A stretch of 6,109 nt of DNA from Candidatus Omnitrophica bacterium CG07_land_8_20_14_0_80_50_8. GTDB lineage: Bacteria; Omnitrophota; Gorgyraeia; 2-02-FULL-51-18. The notes beneath the pieces are model-generated. The model was not told the origin of the DNA. It did no database searches and was given only the letters and a program-made list of their open reading frames with translations. Within the stretch, counting starts at the first letter, position 1; each line of letters begins with the position of its first letter. Of the stretch, positions 1-6,109 are shown piece by piece. The stretch lies in contig PEWW01000109.1 in assembly GCA_002779345.1 (NCBI GenBank), positions 1 to 6,109 on the forward strand, read 5' to 3'. The position numbers were made by a program, and so were the translations under genes.

Positions 1-1894
1 CCTCGAGCGTGACCGGCTCAAAATAAAGCCTGTCGGAAGTATCATAATCCGTCGAAACCGTTTCAGGGTTGCAATTGACCATGAGGGTCTGAAAACCTAT
101 TTCTTTGAGCGCGAAAGAGGCATGACAACAGCAATAGTCAAATTCGATCCCCTGACCGATACGGTTGGGGCCTCCGCCCAAGATCATAATCTTGGGCGCG
201 CGGGTAACTTTTACCTCGTCTTGTGATTCGTAGGTTGAATAATAGTAGGGCGTGAATGCCTCAAACTCGGCCGCGCAGGTGTCGACCAATTTATAGACCG
301 GTAGAATCCCCAATTGTTTACGAATTTCCCTGAACTTTGACTCCGTGGTTTTAAAAATCTCGGCGAGCTGGATGTCGGAGAACCCGAGTTCCTTCGCTCG
401 GCGCAAGATCTTTTCAAAACCGTCATCCCAAGGAGCGCCGGCGACGAAGGATCTTATCTTGTCAGAACAACGTTTGGCGTATCCCTTTAGCTCCTTCTCA
501 AATTCAACGATTTCAAAAATATTTTCCAGGAACCAAGGATCGATTTTTGTCAGTTGGTGGATTTTTTTAAGGCTCATCCCCTCTTCAAGCGCGCGTTTCA
601 GATAAAAAACCCGCTCGGCGGTCGGCACCCTAAGGCCATGCGCCAGATTGCCCGTGGCTTTCTTGGACTCAAAACCTGCCACCTTAATCTCAAGACCCCG
701 CAGGCCCTTCTGAAAAGCCTCTTTAAAGGTCCGCCCGATCGCCATCACCTCTCCGACGGATTTCATCTGAGTGGTCAGCGTCGTATCGGCTCCGGGAAAC
801 TTTTCAAAAGTAAATCTTGGGATTTTCACGACACAATAGTCTATGGTTGGCTCAAAACTTGCGGGAGTTTTTTTCGTAATATCGTTTGGAATTTCGTCGA
901 GCGTGTAGCCCACGGCAAGTTTTGCGGCGATCTTGGCGATCGGAAAACCTGTGGCCTTCGATGCCAACGCCGAGGAACGCGACACTCTGGGGTTCATCTC
1001 GATCGCCACCATCCGGCCGTCTTTAGGGTTAAGCGCGAACTGAATATTGGATCCGCCGGTCTCGACGCCGATCTCGCGGATACACGCGATCGCGGCGTCC
1101 CGCATTTTTTGATATTCTCTGTCCGTCAGCGTTTGCGCAGGGGCGACGGTGATCGAATCCCCGGTGTGAATGCCCATGGGGTCAAAATTTTCTATCGAGC
1201 AGATAATCACGACATTGTCTTTGCGGTCGCGCATCACTTCAAGCTCAAATTCTTTCCAGCCGGCGATCGATTCCTCGATCAAAATTTCCCTCGTCATCGA
1301 CAGCTGCAAGCCATAAGAAACTATTTTCTTGAATTCCTCTAAGTTTGTCGCGATTCCGCCGCCGGTTCCCCCCAACGTAAAACTTGGCCGGATAACCACG
1401 GGAAGTTTTATCTTCTTAAGAACCTTAATAGCCGCCGGCATCGAATGCGCCAGGCCTGATTGTGGCAGATCCAGGCCGATCCTCTGCATGGCCTTTTTAA
1501 AAAGCTGGCGGTTTTCCGCTTTTTGGATCGATTTTAAATTAACACCTATCATTTGAACGCCGTATTTCTTAAAAATACCGGCTCGGGCGGCCTTGACCGC
1601 CGTATTCAGACCTGTCTGCCCGCCCAGAGTCGGAAGCACCGCATCGGGGCGTTCGATTTTGATGACCTTTTCTAAAAACTCAACCGTCAACGGCTCGATG
1701 TAAGTCTTATCCGCAGTGAGAGGATCCGTCATAATGGTCGCTGGGTTGGAGTTGATGAGCACTACCTCGTAGCCGTCCTCGCGGAGCGCCTTGCAGGCCT
1801 GGGTGCCTGAATAATCGAACTCACAAGCCTGTCCGATCACGATCGGGCCGGAACCTATAATGAGTATTTTTTTAATGTCTGTGCGTTTTGGCAT
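1..1894 (-). CDS. carB: Carbamoyl-phosphate synthase large subunit, partial (C-terminal part outside window)
   Basis: CarB uses ammonia channelled from CarA, bicarbonate and two ATP to make carbamoyl phosphate for pyrimidine and arginine synthesis. Reading the minus strand from 1894 gives 631 uninterrupted codons that run off the left edge; the family is about 1,070 residues. The N-terminus has the [17 protein letters not shown] motif (residues 14-30). The first ATP-grasp domain has [12 protein letters not shown] with R169, and [18 protein letters not shown] with E299, N301 and R303. These key positions carry the same numbers as in E. coli CarB as I recall it, so there are no net indels in this half. 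The oligomerisation domain follows (about 400-555), with [12 protein letters not shown] near its end. The second, carbamate-phosphorylating half begins with [15 protein letters not shown] at K568. The ATG is fixed by an in-frame TGA two codons upstream. The start overlaps the end of carA by 23 bp with no clear Shine-Dalgarno, which suggests translational coupling. Confidence 0.98.
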   Translation of the reverse strand, partial: MPKRTDIKKILIIGSGPIVIGQACEFDYSGTQACKALREDGYEVVLINSNPATIMTDPLTADKTYIEPLTVEFLEKVIKIERPDAVLPTLGGQTGLNTAVKAARAGIFKKYGVQMIGVNLKSIQKAENRQLFKKAMQRIGLDLPQSGLAHSMPAAIKVLKKIKLPVVIRPSFTLGGTGGGIATNLEEFKKIVSYGLQLSMTREILIEESIAGWKEFELEVMRDRKDNVVIICSIENFDPMGIHTGDSITVAPAQTLTDREYQKMRDAAIACIREIGVETGGSNIQFALNPKDGRMVAIEMNPRVSRSSALASKATGFPIAKIAAKLAVGYTLDEIPNDITKKTPASFEPTIDYCVVKIPRFTFEKFPGADTTLTTQMKSVGEVMAIGRTFKEAFQKGLRGLEIKVAGFESKKATGNLAHGLRVPTAERVFYLKRALEEGMSLKKIHQLTKIDPWFLENIFEIVEFEKELKGYAKRCSDKIRSFVAGAPWDDGFEKILRRAKELGFSDIQLAEIFKTTESKFREIRKQLGILPVYKLVDTCAAEFEAFTPYYYSTYESQDEVKVTRAPKIMILGGGPNRIGQGIEFDYCCCHASFALKEIGFQTLMVNCNPETVSTDYDTSDRLYFEPVTLE

Positions 1895-2990
1895 TATTCA
1901 TCATTTCAACAAACCTATCAAAATGGTGCCACGCGTCGTGAGGACCCGGCGCAGACTCGGGATGGTACTGGACCGAAAAAATGGGCAATTTTTTATGCTC
2001 CATCCCCTCGCAGGTTTTGTCGTTTAAGTTAATATGCGTCACCTGCATATTTTTGTCCGAAAGTGAGTCTACCTCTACGGCAAAACTATGATTCTGCGCC
2101 GTGATCTCGACGCGCCCGGTGTCTAGATCAATAACCGGTTGGTTTCCGCCGTGATGACCGAATTTTAATTTAAATGTTTTTCCGCCGAAGACCCGTCCCA
2201 GGATCTGATGCCCGAGACAAATCCCGAAGATCGGTAGGGGCGCATGGCCATGCGCCCCTACCCCTATCAATTCCTTCACCGTGTCTACGAGGTACGGAAG
2301 GGCCTCGGGGTCCCCGGGACCGTTGGATAAAAATAGACCGTTCGGTTTAAAAGATCTGATCTCGTCCTTGGTGGCGGTCGCGGGAACAACGCGGACGCGG
2401 CAATTTCTTTTTTCCAAATTTCTTAAAATATTATGTTTGATGCCTGAATCGATCGCGATGACCCGAAATTTGCCTCTAGTATTCCAATCGTAGGCTTTTT
2501 TACACATCACTGCTTTGATGAGGTCTCGGCCGAGGAGGCTGGGAGAATTGATAGCTTTCTGTACAAGACTGCGAGCATCGAGATCTTTGGTCGAAATAAC
2601 GCCTTTTTTGGCACCCGCTTCTCTCAAATGCTTGGTGAGCGCGCGGGTATCGATGCCTTCAATGCCCACGATGCGGTTTCTCTTAAGGTAAGAACCAAGA
2701 TCCTCGGTCGCGCGCCAATTCGAATATATGCGGCTGGATTCTTTGACGATAAAACCTTCGACAAAGGGGCGCGTCGACTCCGCATCCTGGCGGTTCACGC
2801 CAGTGTTGCCGATCAGAGGATAGGTCATGCAGACCATCTGCCCCTTATAGGAAGGGTCTGTCAATATTTCCTGGTAACCGGTCATGCTGGTATTAAATAC
2901 GACTTCCCCGCAGGCCTCACCCAAGGCCCCGAAAGAAAATCCACGGAACACCAGACCGTCTTCAAGCGCGAGAATTGCTTCTTTCTTCAT
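1872..2990 (-). CDS. carA: Carbamoyl-phosphate synthase small (glutaminase) subunit, with a palindrome-encoded insertion
   Basis: CarA hydrolyses glutamine and passes ammonia to CarB. The 372-residue protein is a normal length for the family. It has the N-terminal small-chain domain (about 1-135, with [17 protein letters not shown] and [11 protein letters not shown]) and a C-terminal class I glutamine amidotransferase domain (about 175-365). The domain shows SNGPGDP (222-228), the nucleophile elbow GICLGHQ with C258, [20 protein letters not shown], and [12 protein letters not shown] with H343 and E345. The Cys-His-Glu triad is therefore complete. The ATG overlaps the pyrC stop as ATGA, and the 3' end overlaps carB by 23 bp. 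Residues 244-252 (VGAHGHAPL) are encoded by a 30 bp perfect palindrome. They appear to lengthen the loop before the nucleophile strand by about 6-7 residues compared with the E. coli and B. subtilis proteins as I remember them. The frame stays open and the catalytic motifs are intact, so the protein is probably functional. Confidence 0.98.
   Translation of the reverse strand: MKKEAILALEDGLVFRGFSFGALGEACGEVVFNTSMTGYQEILTDPSYKGQMVCMTYPLIGNTGVNRQDAESTRPFVEGFIVKESSRIYSNWRATEDLGSYLKRNRIVGIEGIDTRALTKHLREAGAKKGVISTKDLDARSLVQKAINSPSLLGRDLIKAVMCKKAYDWNTRGKFRVIAIDSGIKHNILRNLEKRNCRVRVVPATATKDEIRSFKPNGLFLSNGPGDPEALPYLVDTVKELIGVGAHGHAPLPIFGICLGHQILGRVFGGKTFKLKFGHHGGNQPVIDLDTGRVEITAQNHSFAVEVDSLSDKNMQVTHINLNDKTCEGMEHKKLPIFSVQYHPESAPGPHDAWHHFDRFVEMMNNAKTHRH
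2233..2262. repeat. 30 bp perfect palindrome inside carA
   Basis: GGTAGGGGCGCATGG is followed immediately by its exact reverse complement, with no spacer. Symmetry stops at 2232/2263. The next bases repeat part of the arm: read on the minus strand, TAGGGG occurs twice in tandem entering the palindrome. The form GTAGGGGCG...CGCCCCTAC resembles dispersed hairpin repeats that I recall from many bacterial genomes. Of the three reading frames across it, one starts with TAG and two are open; carA uses an open one, giving VGAHGHAPL. That it is an inserted element is inference. Confidence 0.85.
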
Positions 2991-4276
2991 TTATCTAAAA
3001 TTTCCCCATCCTTCAAAAGGATCCGCCCATCCACCAACACGTCGGTGGCTTTGCCTCTCATCCGCCAGCCAAGGAACGGCGAATTTTTGGATTTAGATTC
3101 GAGTTTTTCCTTTTCCACGATCCATTCCAGTTTAGGATCAAAAATCGTGACATCGGCCGCGGCGCCTTCCGACAAATGACCGTGATCGATCCTTAAAATT
3201 TCAGCGGGCTTTACCGACATTTTCATGACAAGATCAGACACGGACAACACCTTTTCTTCGACCAGCGTTAAAGAAAGGGCAAGCGACGTTTCAAGACCGA
3301 TGATCCCGAAAGGGGCCTTGTCAAACTCCGCTTCTTTCTCGCTTTCAGTGTGGGGCGCATGGTCCGTCGATATGATGTCTATCGTCCCGTCTTTCAATGA
3401 TTGTTTAATCGCCTGGACGTCCGCCTCTGTTCGCAGAGGCGGGTTCATTTTCGCATTCGTATTGTAATGTAAGACGGCTTCCTCGGTAAGATGAAAATAA
3501 TGCGGACAGGTCTCCGCGGTGACGCGCGAACCGCGTGCTTTCGCCTCGCGGATCAAGTCCAGAGACTTTTTGCTGGAGATATGACAAAAATGAAGCCGCG
3601 CACCCGTGAGGTCCGCCAGTTGAATATCGCGCGCGACTTCGATGCTTTCCGACTCCACCGGAATACCCGGAAGCCCCAGGCGCGTCGACACAAAACCTTC
3701 GTTCATACAGCCGTCGCAAAAAAGTCCTTCATCCTGGCAATGTACCATGATCACCAAATCAAATTTTCTGGAATATTCGCAGGCTCGCCTCAAAATATTT
3801 GAATCTGAAACCGGGTGGCCGTCATCCGACAGCGCGACGGCGCCGCCTTTTTTTAATTCACCAAACTCAGTGAGTTCTCTTCCTTCCTCTTTCAAAGTCA
3901 CCGCCCCCACAGGCCAAATGCGTCCGAGCGCTACGCGCCGGGCTTCACCGATTAAAAATTCGATGTCCGAGCGCCTGTCCACGATGGGATTTGTGTTCGG
4001 CATGGGACACACGCCGGTAAAACCACCCTTGAGCGCGGCCCGCAGGCCCGTTTCGATAGTCTCTTTATATTCGAAACCGGGCAGTCTTAAATGCACGTGC
4101 ACGTCGATCAGTCCCGGACAAACGATCTTCCCCTGCGCGTCGATCACGATCTCTGCTTTTTCTGTGATCGATTGGGCAACCTTTTTTATCCGCGTGCTCT
4201 CGATCAGAACATCCATGAGTCCGTCGATCTGGTTCTTGGGATCGACCAAATGTCCGTTTTTGATCAATGTCTTCAT
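2987..4276 (-). CDS. pyrC: Dihydroorotase, class I, catalytically complete
   Basis: PyrC is the zinc enzyme that cyclises N-carbamoyl-L-aspartate to dihydroorotate, the third step of UMP synthesis. The 429-residue protein fits class I dihydroorotases (Bacillus/Aquifex type), not the shorter E. coli type of about 350 residues. The amidohydrolase metal ligands are visible: H60 and H62 in DVHVHLR, D152 in LSDDGHP, H179 in VHCQDEG, H232 in CHISS and D305 in STDHAPH. These fit the Aquifex aeolicus ligand set as I recall it (61, 63, 153, 180, 232, 305). Substrate-binding R64, KMNPPLR (276-282) and the loop PFGIIGLET (322-330) are also present. It is therefore an active enzyme and not a PyrC' pseudo-dihydroorotase. 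The ATG at 4276 has the Shine-Dalgarno GGGAGAG seven bases upstream. Its stop overlaps the carA start (ATGA). The 135 bp gap to pyrB is filled mainly by a palindromic repeat. Confidence 0.98.
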   Translation of the reverse strand: MKTLIKNGHLVDPKNQIDGLMDVLIESTRIKKVAQSITEKAEIVIDAQGKIVCPGLIDVHVHLRLPGFEYKETIETGLRAALKGGFTGVCPMPNTNPIVDRRSDIEFLIGEARRVALGRIWPVGAVTLKEEGRELTEFGELKKGGAVALSDDGHPVSDSNILRRACEYSRKFDLVIMVHCQDEGLFCDGCMNEGFVSTRLGLPGIPVESESIEVARDIQLADLTGARLHFCHISSKKSLDLIREAKARGSRVTAETCPHYFHLTEEAVLHYNTNAKMNPPLRTEADVQAIKQSLKDGTIDIISTDHAPHTESEKEAEFDKAPFGIIGLETSLALSLTLVEEKVLSVSDLVMKMSVKPAEILRIDHGHLSEGAAADVTIFDPKLEWIVEKEKLESKSKNSPFLGWRMRGKATDVLVDGRILLKDGEILDK

Positions 4277-4283
4277 TTTAATA

Positions 4284-4290
4284 CTCTCCC
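4284..4290 (-). promoter_or_regulatory. Ribosome binding site of pyrC
   Basis: GGGAGAG on the minus strand lies 7 nt before the pyrC ATG. Its first G is also the outermost base of the 94 bp intergenic repeat. pyrC therefore has its own initiation signal and does not depend on coupling to pyrB, unlike pyrB, carA and carB. Confidence 0.8.
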
Positions 4291-4383
4291 GTCATTGCGA
4301 GCGATTATCGTTATCCTCAAGCGCAGCAAAGGATCTTGAGCTTAGATACTTCGTCCCTCCGTACGTCGGGACTCAGAATGACG
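4290..4383. repeat. 94 bp palindromic intergenic repeat between pyrB and pyrC
   Basis: The gap between the pyrB stop and the pyrC start is 135 bp, in an operon whose other junctions overlap. The element is bounded by a perfect 7 bp terminal inverted repeat, CGTCATT (4290-4296) and AATGACG (4377-4383). The match extends imperfectly to GTCATTGCGAG against GTCATTCTGAG on the other strand. Inside are two smaller inverted repeats: CTCAAG/CTTGAG (4316-4321 and 4335-4340) and GTCCC/GGGAC (4353-4357 and 4368-4372). The ends resemble GTCATTCTGAG-type dispersed repeats that I recall from many bacterial genomes. No T-run follows any stem, so it is not an obvious terminator. No coding sequence is supported here. 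Confidence 0.7.
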
Positions 4384-4411
4384 AAACCAAAATTACTTTG
4401 CGTGGCAGGTT

Positions 4412-5374
4412 TCATCGTTCCGCCATCGTCGTATGAAACAAAACGGCCATCCGGACCGCCACGCCGTTGGTTACCTGATCCAGAATCACCGATTGTGGAC
4501 CGTCGGCTACTTCAGAGGCCAACTCCACGCCGCGATTGATCGGTCCCGGATGCATGACGATGACGTCTTTTTTCGCTTTGAGCATACGCTCTTGGGAGAT
4601 TCCGTATTCCGCCGCGTACTCGCGTATCGACGGAAAAAACGCGCCCTTCTGGCGTTCAAGCTGTATCCTTAAAATATTTAATACGTCCTGATCCTTGATG
4701 ACGGAATCAAGGTCGTACGTAACCTCCACGCCCAGTTTTTCGATCCCCGGCGGGATCAGTGTCGGCGGACCGCAAAGTGTGATCCGCGCGCCCAACTTTT
4801 TAAGGCCCCAAATATTGGAACGTGCCACGCGCGAGTGAAGGATATCACCGACCAAGCAGACACGGAGCCCTTTAATGGATTTCTTTTTTTCTCTCATCGT
4901 AAAAATATCCAACAGACCTTGGGTGGGGTGTTCATGAATGCCGTCGCCGGCGTTGATCACGCCTGCCTTGACACAGCGCGCTAAATATTCGGCGGAACCG
5001 GAAGACGAATGACGCATCACGATAGTGTCTACGTGCATCGCCTCAATATTCTTTGCCGTGTCGGCAAGACTCTCGCCCTTGGAGGTGCTTGAACCTGTCG
5101 AAGAAAAATTAATGATGTCCGCCGAGAGGCGCTTGGCTGCGACTTCAAAACTCGTGCGCGTCCTTGTCGAAGGTTCAAAAAAAAGATTGGCGATCGTTTT
5201 ACCGCGCAAGACCGGTACTTTTTTCACGTCACGGGTCGATACTTCTTTAAACGACTCGGCCGTCGTCAAAATAAGTTCTATTTCCTCCCGCGAAAGTTCC
5301 TCAACCGACAACAAATCTTTCCGTGTCCATCGGGCTTTTGCTTTCAGTTTTTCCTGTCGTCTGTCATCTGTCAT
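4412..5374 (-). CDS. pyrB: Aspartate carbamoyltransferase catalytic subunit
   Basis: PyrB condenses carbamoyl phosphate and L-aspartate to N-carbamoyl-L-aspartate, the committed step of pyrimidine synthesis. The 320-residue protein has a complete active site. The carbamoyl-phosphate loop [13 protein letters not shown] (65-77) contains the STRTR signature at 69-73. The 80s-loop equivalent STSKGES contains K99. R121-H122 are in [12 protein letters not shown] is at 149-152, and HSRVARS is at 180-186. LRIQLER contains R236, and HPGPINRG is at 275-282. About 15 basic residues precede the usual [13 protein letters not shown] start region. The start is set by the ATGA overlap with the pyrR stop, and no strong Shine-Dalgarno precedes it, so translation is probably coupled to pyrR. 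No regulatory-chain gene (pyrI) is present in the window, so the enzyme is probably not of the E. coli class B dodecamer type. With a class I PyrC next door, a PyrB-PyrC complex as in Aquifex is possible but not shown. Confidence 0.98.
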   Translation of the reverse strand: MTDDRRQEKLKAKARWTRKDLLSVEELSREEIELILTTAESFKEVSTRDVKKVPVLRGKTIANLFFEPSTRTRTSFEVAAKRLSADIINFSSTGSSTSKGESLADTAKNIEAMHVDTIVMRHSSSGSAEYLARCVKAGVINAGDGIHEHPTQGLLDIFTMREKKKSIKGLRVCLVGDILHSRVARSNIWGLKKLGARITLCGPPTLIPPGIEKLGVEVTYDLDSVIKDQDVLNILRIQLERQKGAFFPSIREYAAEYGISQERMLKAKKDVIVMHPGPINRGVELASEVADGPQSVILDQVTNGVAVRMAVLFHTTMAER

Positions 5375-5375
5375 C
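5355..5375. repeat. Three tandem heptamers at the pyrR-pyrB junction
   Basis: TGTCGTC, TGTCATC and TGTCATC follow one another on the plus strand. On the minus strand they form the ATGA stop/start overlap and the first codons of pyrB (MTDDRR). This may be slippage-generated and may account for the extra N-terminal residues of PyrB. Confidence 0.6.
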
Positions 5376-5901
5376 TCTGCGTCACCACCACTTCCTCTTT
5401 ATGGTCAATTTCTAAAAAACGCACGCGCACGATTTCCTCTTCGCTTGTCGGTATATTTTTTCCTACAAAATCCGCGCGGATCGGCAGTTCCCGGTGTCCG
5501 CGGTCGATCAAAACGGCCAATTCGATCCTTCGGGGCCGGCCGAGATCCACGAGAGCATCCAGCGCCGAACGAACGGTTCTGCCGGTGTATAACACGTCAT
5601 CGACCAGCACCACGGTTTTATTTTCCAGATCAAAATTAATTTCCGTTTTATGAATAATCGGCTGTTCGGCCACTTTGGTGAGATCGTCGCGATAGAGATT
5701 GATGTCCAAAATCCCGACAGGCACCGCGGTTTGAGCGATCGTTTGGAGCGCTTGCTGGAGACGGTTGGCCAAAACCACGCCGCGGGTATGAATACCGATC
5801 AGCGCTAAACTCTCGGCGGATTTATTTTTTTCGAGGATTTCATGCGCCATGCGGACAATGGCGCGTTCAACGGAAGGACTATCGAGGACTAGCTTTTCCA
5901 C
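5371..5901 (-). CDS. pyrR: PyrR: uridine-nucleotide-responsive RNA-binding regulator / uracil phosphoribosyltransferase
   Basis: PyrR proteins bind pyr mRNA when UMP or UTP is high and reduce expression of the operon; many also convert uracil and PRPP to UMP. The 176 residues match the family (about 180). The fold is a type I phosphoribosyltransferase. The PRPP loop [13 protein letters not shown] (97-109) is complete, [10 protein letters not shown] (36-45) forms the early loop, and DINLYRDDL (66-74) is the PyrR-typical segment. [20 protein letters not shown] (133-152) is the strongly PyrR-specific tail region that separates it from Upp and other PRTs. The start is GTG at 5901, chosen because AAAGGAG lies 4 nt upstream and the N-terminus then matches the family. 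Its stop overlaps pyrB (ATGA). As first gene it is likely under its own control through the leader hairpin at 5915-5931. Confidence 0.97.
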   Translation of the reverse strand: MEKLVLDSPSVERAIVRMAHEILEKNKSAESLALIGIHTRGVVLANRLQQALQTIAQTAVPVGILDINLYRDDLTKVAEQPIIHKTEINFDLENKTVVLVDDVLYTGRTVRSALDALVDLGRPRRIELAVLIDRGHRELPIRADFVGKNIPTSEEEIVRVRFLEIDHKEEVVVTQR

Positions 5902-5905
5902 TTCT

Positions 5906-5912
5906 CTCCTTT
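5906..5912 (-). promoter_or_regulatory. Ribosome binding site of pyrR, potentially sequestered
   Basis: AAAGGAG on the minus strand is separated from the GTG start by AGAA and decides this non-ATG start. The AAAGG part is complementary to CCUUU at 5937-5941 of the same leader, so it can be masked by the lower stem of the proposed PyrR-binding structure. Confidence 0.85.
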
Positions 5913-5941
5913 ACGGGTCTCTCAGGGACCCATTTAAAAGG
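5908..5941 (-). promoter_or_regulatory. Putative PyrR-binding RNA hairpin controlling pyrR translation
   Basis: The minus-strand RNA GGGUCCCUGAGAGACCC (5931-5915) forms a stem GGGUC/GACCC. Its loop contains CUGAGA, which fits the hexaloop CNGNGA of the PyrR-binding consensus ARUCCNGNGAGGYU, with one extra C before it and changes in some stem pairs. Below it is an asymmetric internal loop (UAAAU against GU), then a lower stem CCUUU (5941-5937) with AAAGG (5912-5908), which is the Shine-Dalgarno. A lower stem, a purine-containing bulge, an upper stem and a hexaloop is the known architecture of PyrR sites. No terminator or antiterminator is present, so control would act on translation initiation, as proposed for mycobacterial PyrR. 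Function is inferred, not demonstrated. Confidence 0.65.
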
Positions 5942-5955
5942 TTAACGGACTAACC
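5940..5955 (-). promoter_or_regulatory. 5'-terminal leader hairpin, possible competitor of the PyrR-binding structure
   Basis: GGUUA (5955-5951) pairs with UAACC (5944-5940) around the loop GUCCGU. It begins at or next to the predicted transcription start. Its last two C bases are the same ones needed for the lower stem that hides the pyrR Shine-Dalgarno, so the two structures cannot form fully together. It could favour the translated state, or simply protect the 5' end. Confidence 0.5.
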
Positions 5956-5961
5956 GGGGGG

Positions 5962-5991
5962 AGTATACCTTCTGACCGGTGGGGTTGTCAA
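5962..5991 (-). promoter_or_regulatory. Sigma70-type promoter of the pyr operon
   Basis: On the minus strand a perfect -35 box TTGACA (5991-5986) and a -10 box TATACT (5967-5962, one change from TATAAT) are separated by 18 bp. The predicted start of transcription is near 5955, about 54 nt before the pyrR GTG. No other promoter of this quality was noticed upstream of the operon genes. Confidence 0.85.
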
Positions 5992-6109
5992 GGGTGCGTT
6001 TGAATTAGCAGTCTGCCGAAAAAGTCCCCTCTGCGTCGTTGCACGCTTCGTCTCCTTGTGCGACGCAGCTGAAGCTGCGTCTCTCCGCCACAAAACTTCG
6101 GCGGACCCG
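5992..6109. other. Non-coding region upstream of the promoter
   Basis: No supported gene is present. Apart from the inverted-repeat element at 6011-6106, I see no operator or RNA gene. The right edge of the window cuts the region, so an upstream neighbour cannot be judged. Confidence 0.6.
6011..6106. repeat. 96 bp nested inverted-repeat element upstream of the operon promoter
   Basis: The outer arms GTCTGCCGAA (6011-6020) and TTCGGCGGAC (6097-6106) match in 9 of 10 positions. Inside, CTGCGTCG (6031-6038) pairs perfectly with CGACGCAG (6061-6068). In competition with it, GACGCAGCT (6062-6070) pairs perfectly with AGCTGCGTC (6073-6081). A further arm pair is TCCGCC/GGCGGA (6084-6089 and 6100-6105). 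The nested, alternative pairing looks like a small dispersed palindromic or MITE-like element. No T-run follows the stems, so an intrinsic terminator is not supported in either direction. Confidence 0.6.

Noticed and set aside
554..1342. Long plus-strand open frame (262 codons) opposite carB
   Set aside because: It lies entirely antisense to a clear CarB reading frame with conserved ATP-grasp motifs, and its translation shows no recognisable domain or ribosome site. It is a shadow frame caused by codon bias.
2628..3179. Plus-strand open frame of 183 codons opposite carA and pyrC
   Set aside because: It crosses the junction of two well-supported minus-strand genes and has no family features.
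4092..4101. Perfect 10 bp palindrome TGCACGTGCA
   Set aside because: It encodes part of the invariant HVH metal-binding motif of dihydroorotase, so the symmetry is explained by coding.
3642..4436. Plus-strand open frame (264 codons) opposite pyrC and the intergenic repeat
   Set aside because: It is antisense to a complete dihydroorotase, runs through the repeat, and is low-complexity Ser/Pro-rich with no motif.
5940..5955. Leader hairpin followed by UUUU as an intrinsic terminator or pyr attenuator
   Set aside because: The stem is only 5 bp and A/U-rich, with four U bases, and it lies at the 5' end right after the promoter. No longer GC-rich terminator or antiterminator pair exists in the leader.
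6062..6081. GACGCAGCT/AGCTGCGTC stem as a terminator of an upstream gene
   Set aside because: There is no T-rich tract after the stem on either strand, and the arms are shared with another inverted repeat, which fits a palindromic repeat better.

Overview
This window holds the 5' part of a de novo pyrimidine (UMP) biosynthesis operon. All genes lie on the minus strand, so transcription runs from high to low coordinates. The order is pyrR, pyrB, pyrC, carA, carB, with carB cut off by the left edge. Together they encode the first three pathway steps: carbamoyl phosphate (CarA + CarB), carbamoyl aspartate (PyrB) and dihydroorotate (PyrC). PyrR is the uridine-nucleotide-sensing RNA-binding regulator. 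The later genes (pyrD, pyrE, pyrF) are not in view.

Layout in transcription order: 5992-6109 has no gene and is rich in inverted repeats. A near-consensus sigma70 promoter (TTGACA, 18 bp, TATACT) lies at 5962-5991. It is followed by a leader of only about 54 nt, then pyrR (GTG start at 5901, strong Shine-Dalgarno). pyrR and pyrB share an ATGA junction. A 135 bp gap with a palindromic repeat separates pyrB from pyrC. pyrC and carA share another ATGA junction, and carA and carB overlap by 23 bp. Tight coupling suggests one transcript.

The most interesting regulatory observation is the leader. It lacks the terminator/antiterminator of Bacillus pyr attenuators. It does contain a hairpin whose loop (CUGAGA) fits the PyrR-binding hexaloop consensus CNGNGA. 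The lower stem of this structure would pair CCUUU with the AAAGG of the pyrR Shine-Dalgarno. A 5'-terminal hairpin competes for the same CC bases. This looks like a compact two-state translational switch controlled by PyrR.

The second notable point is a 30 bp perfect palindrome inside carA. It adds a short Gly/His/Ala/Pro-rich loop just before the catalytic-cysteine motif and looks like an in-frame insertion of a small dispersed hairpin repeat. Two other palindromic repeats sit in the noncoding gaps, so the genome appears to carry several families of such elements.

Organism: a bacterium of roughly balanced base composition. Gene content and order resemble the Bacillus-type pyr operon (pyrR, class I dihydroorotase, no pyrI). 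The repeats and leader style would also fit an uncultured candidate phylum such as Omnitrophota. That placement is a guess and cannot be settled from this sequence.
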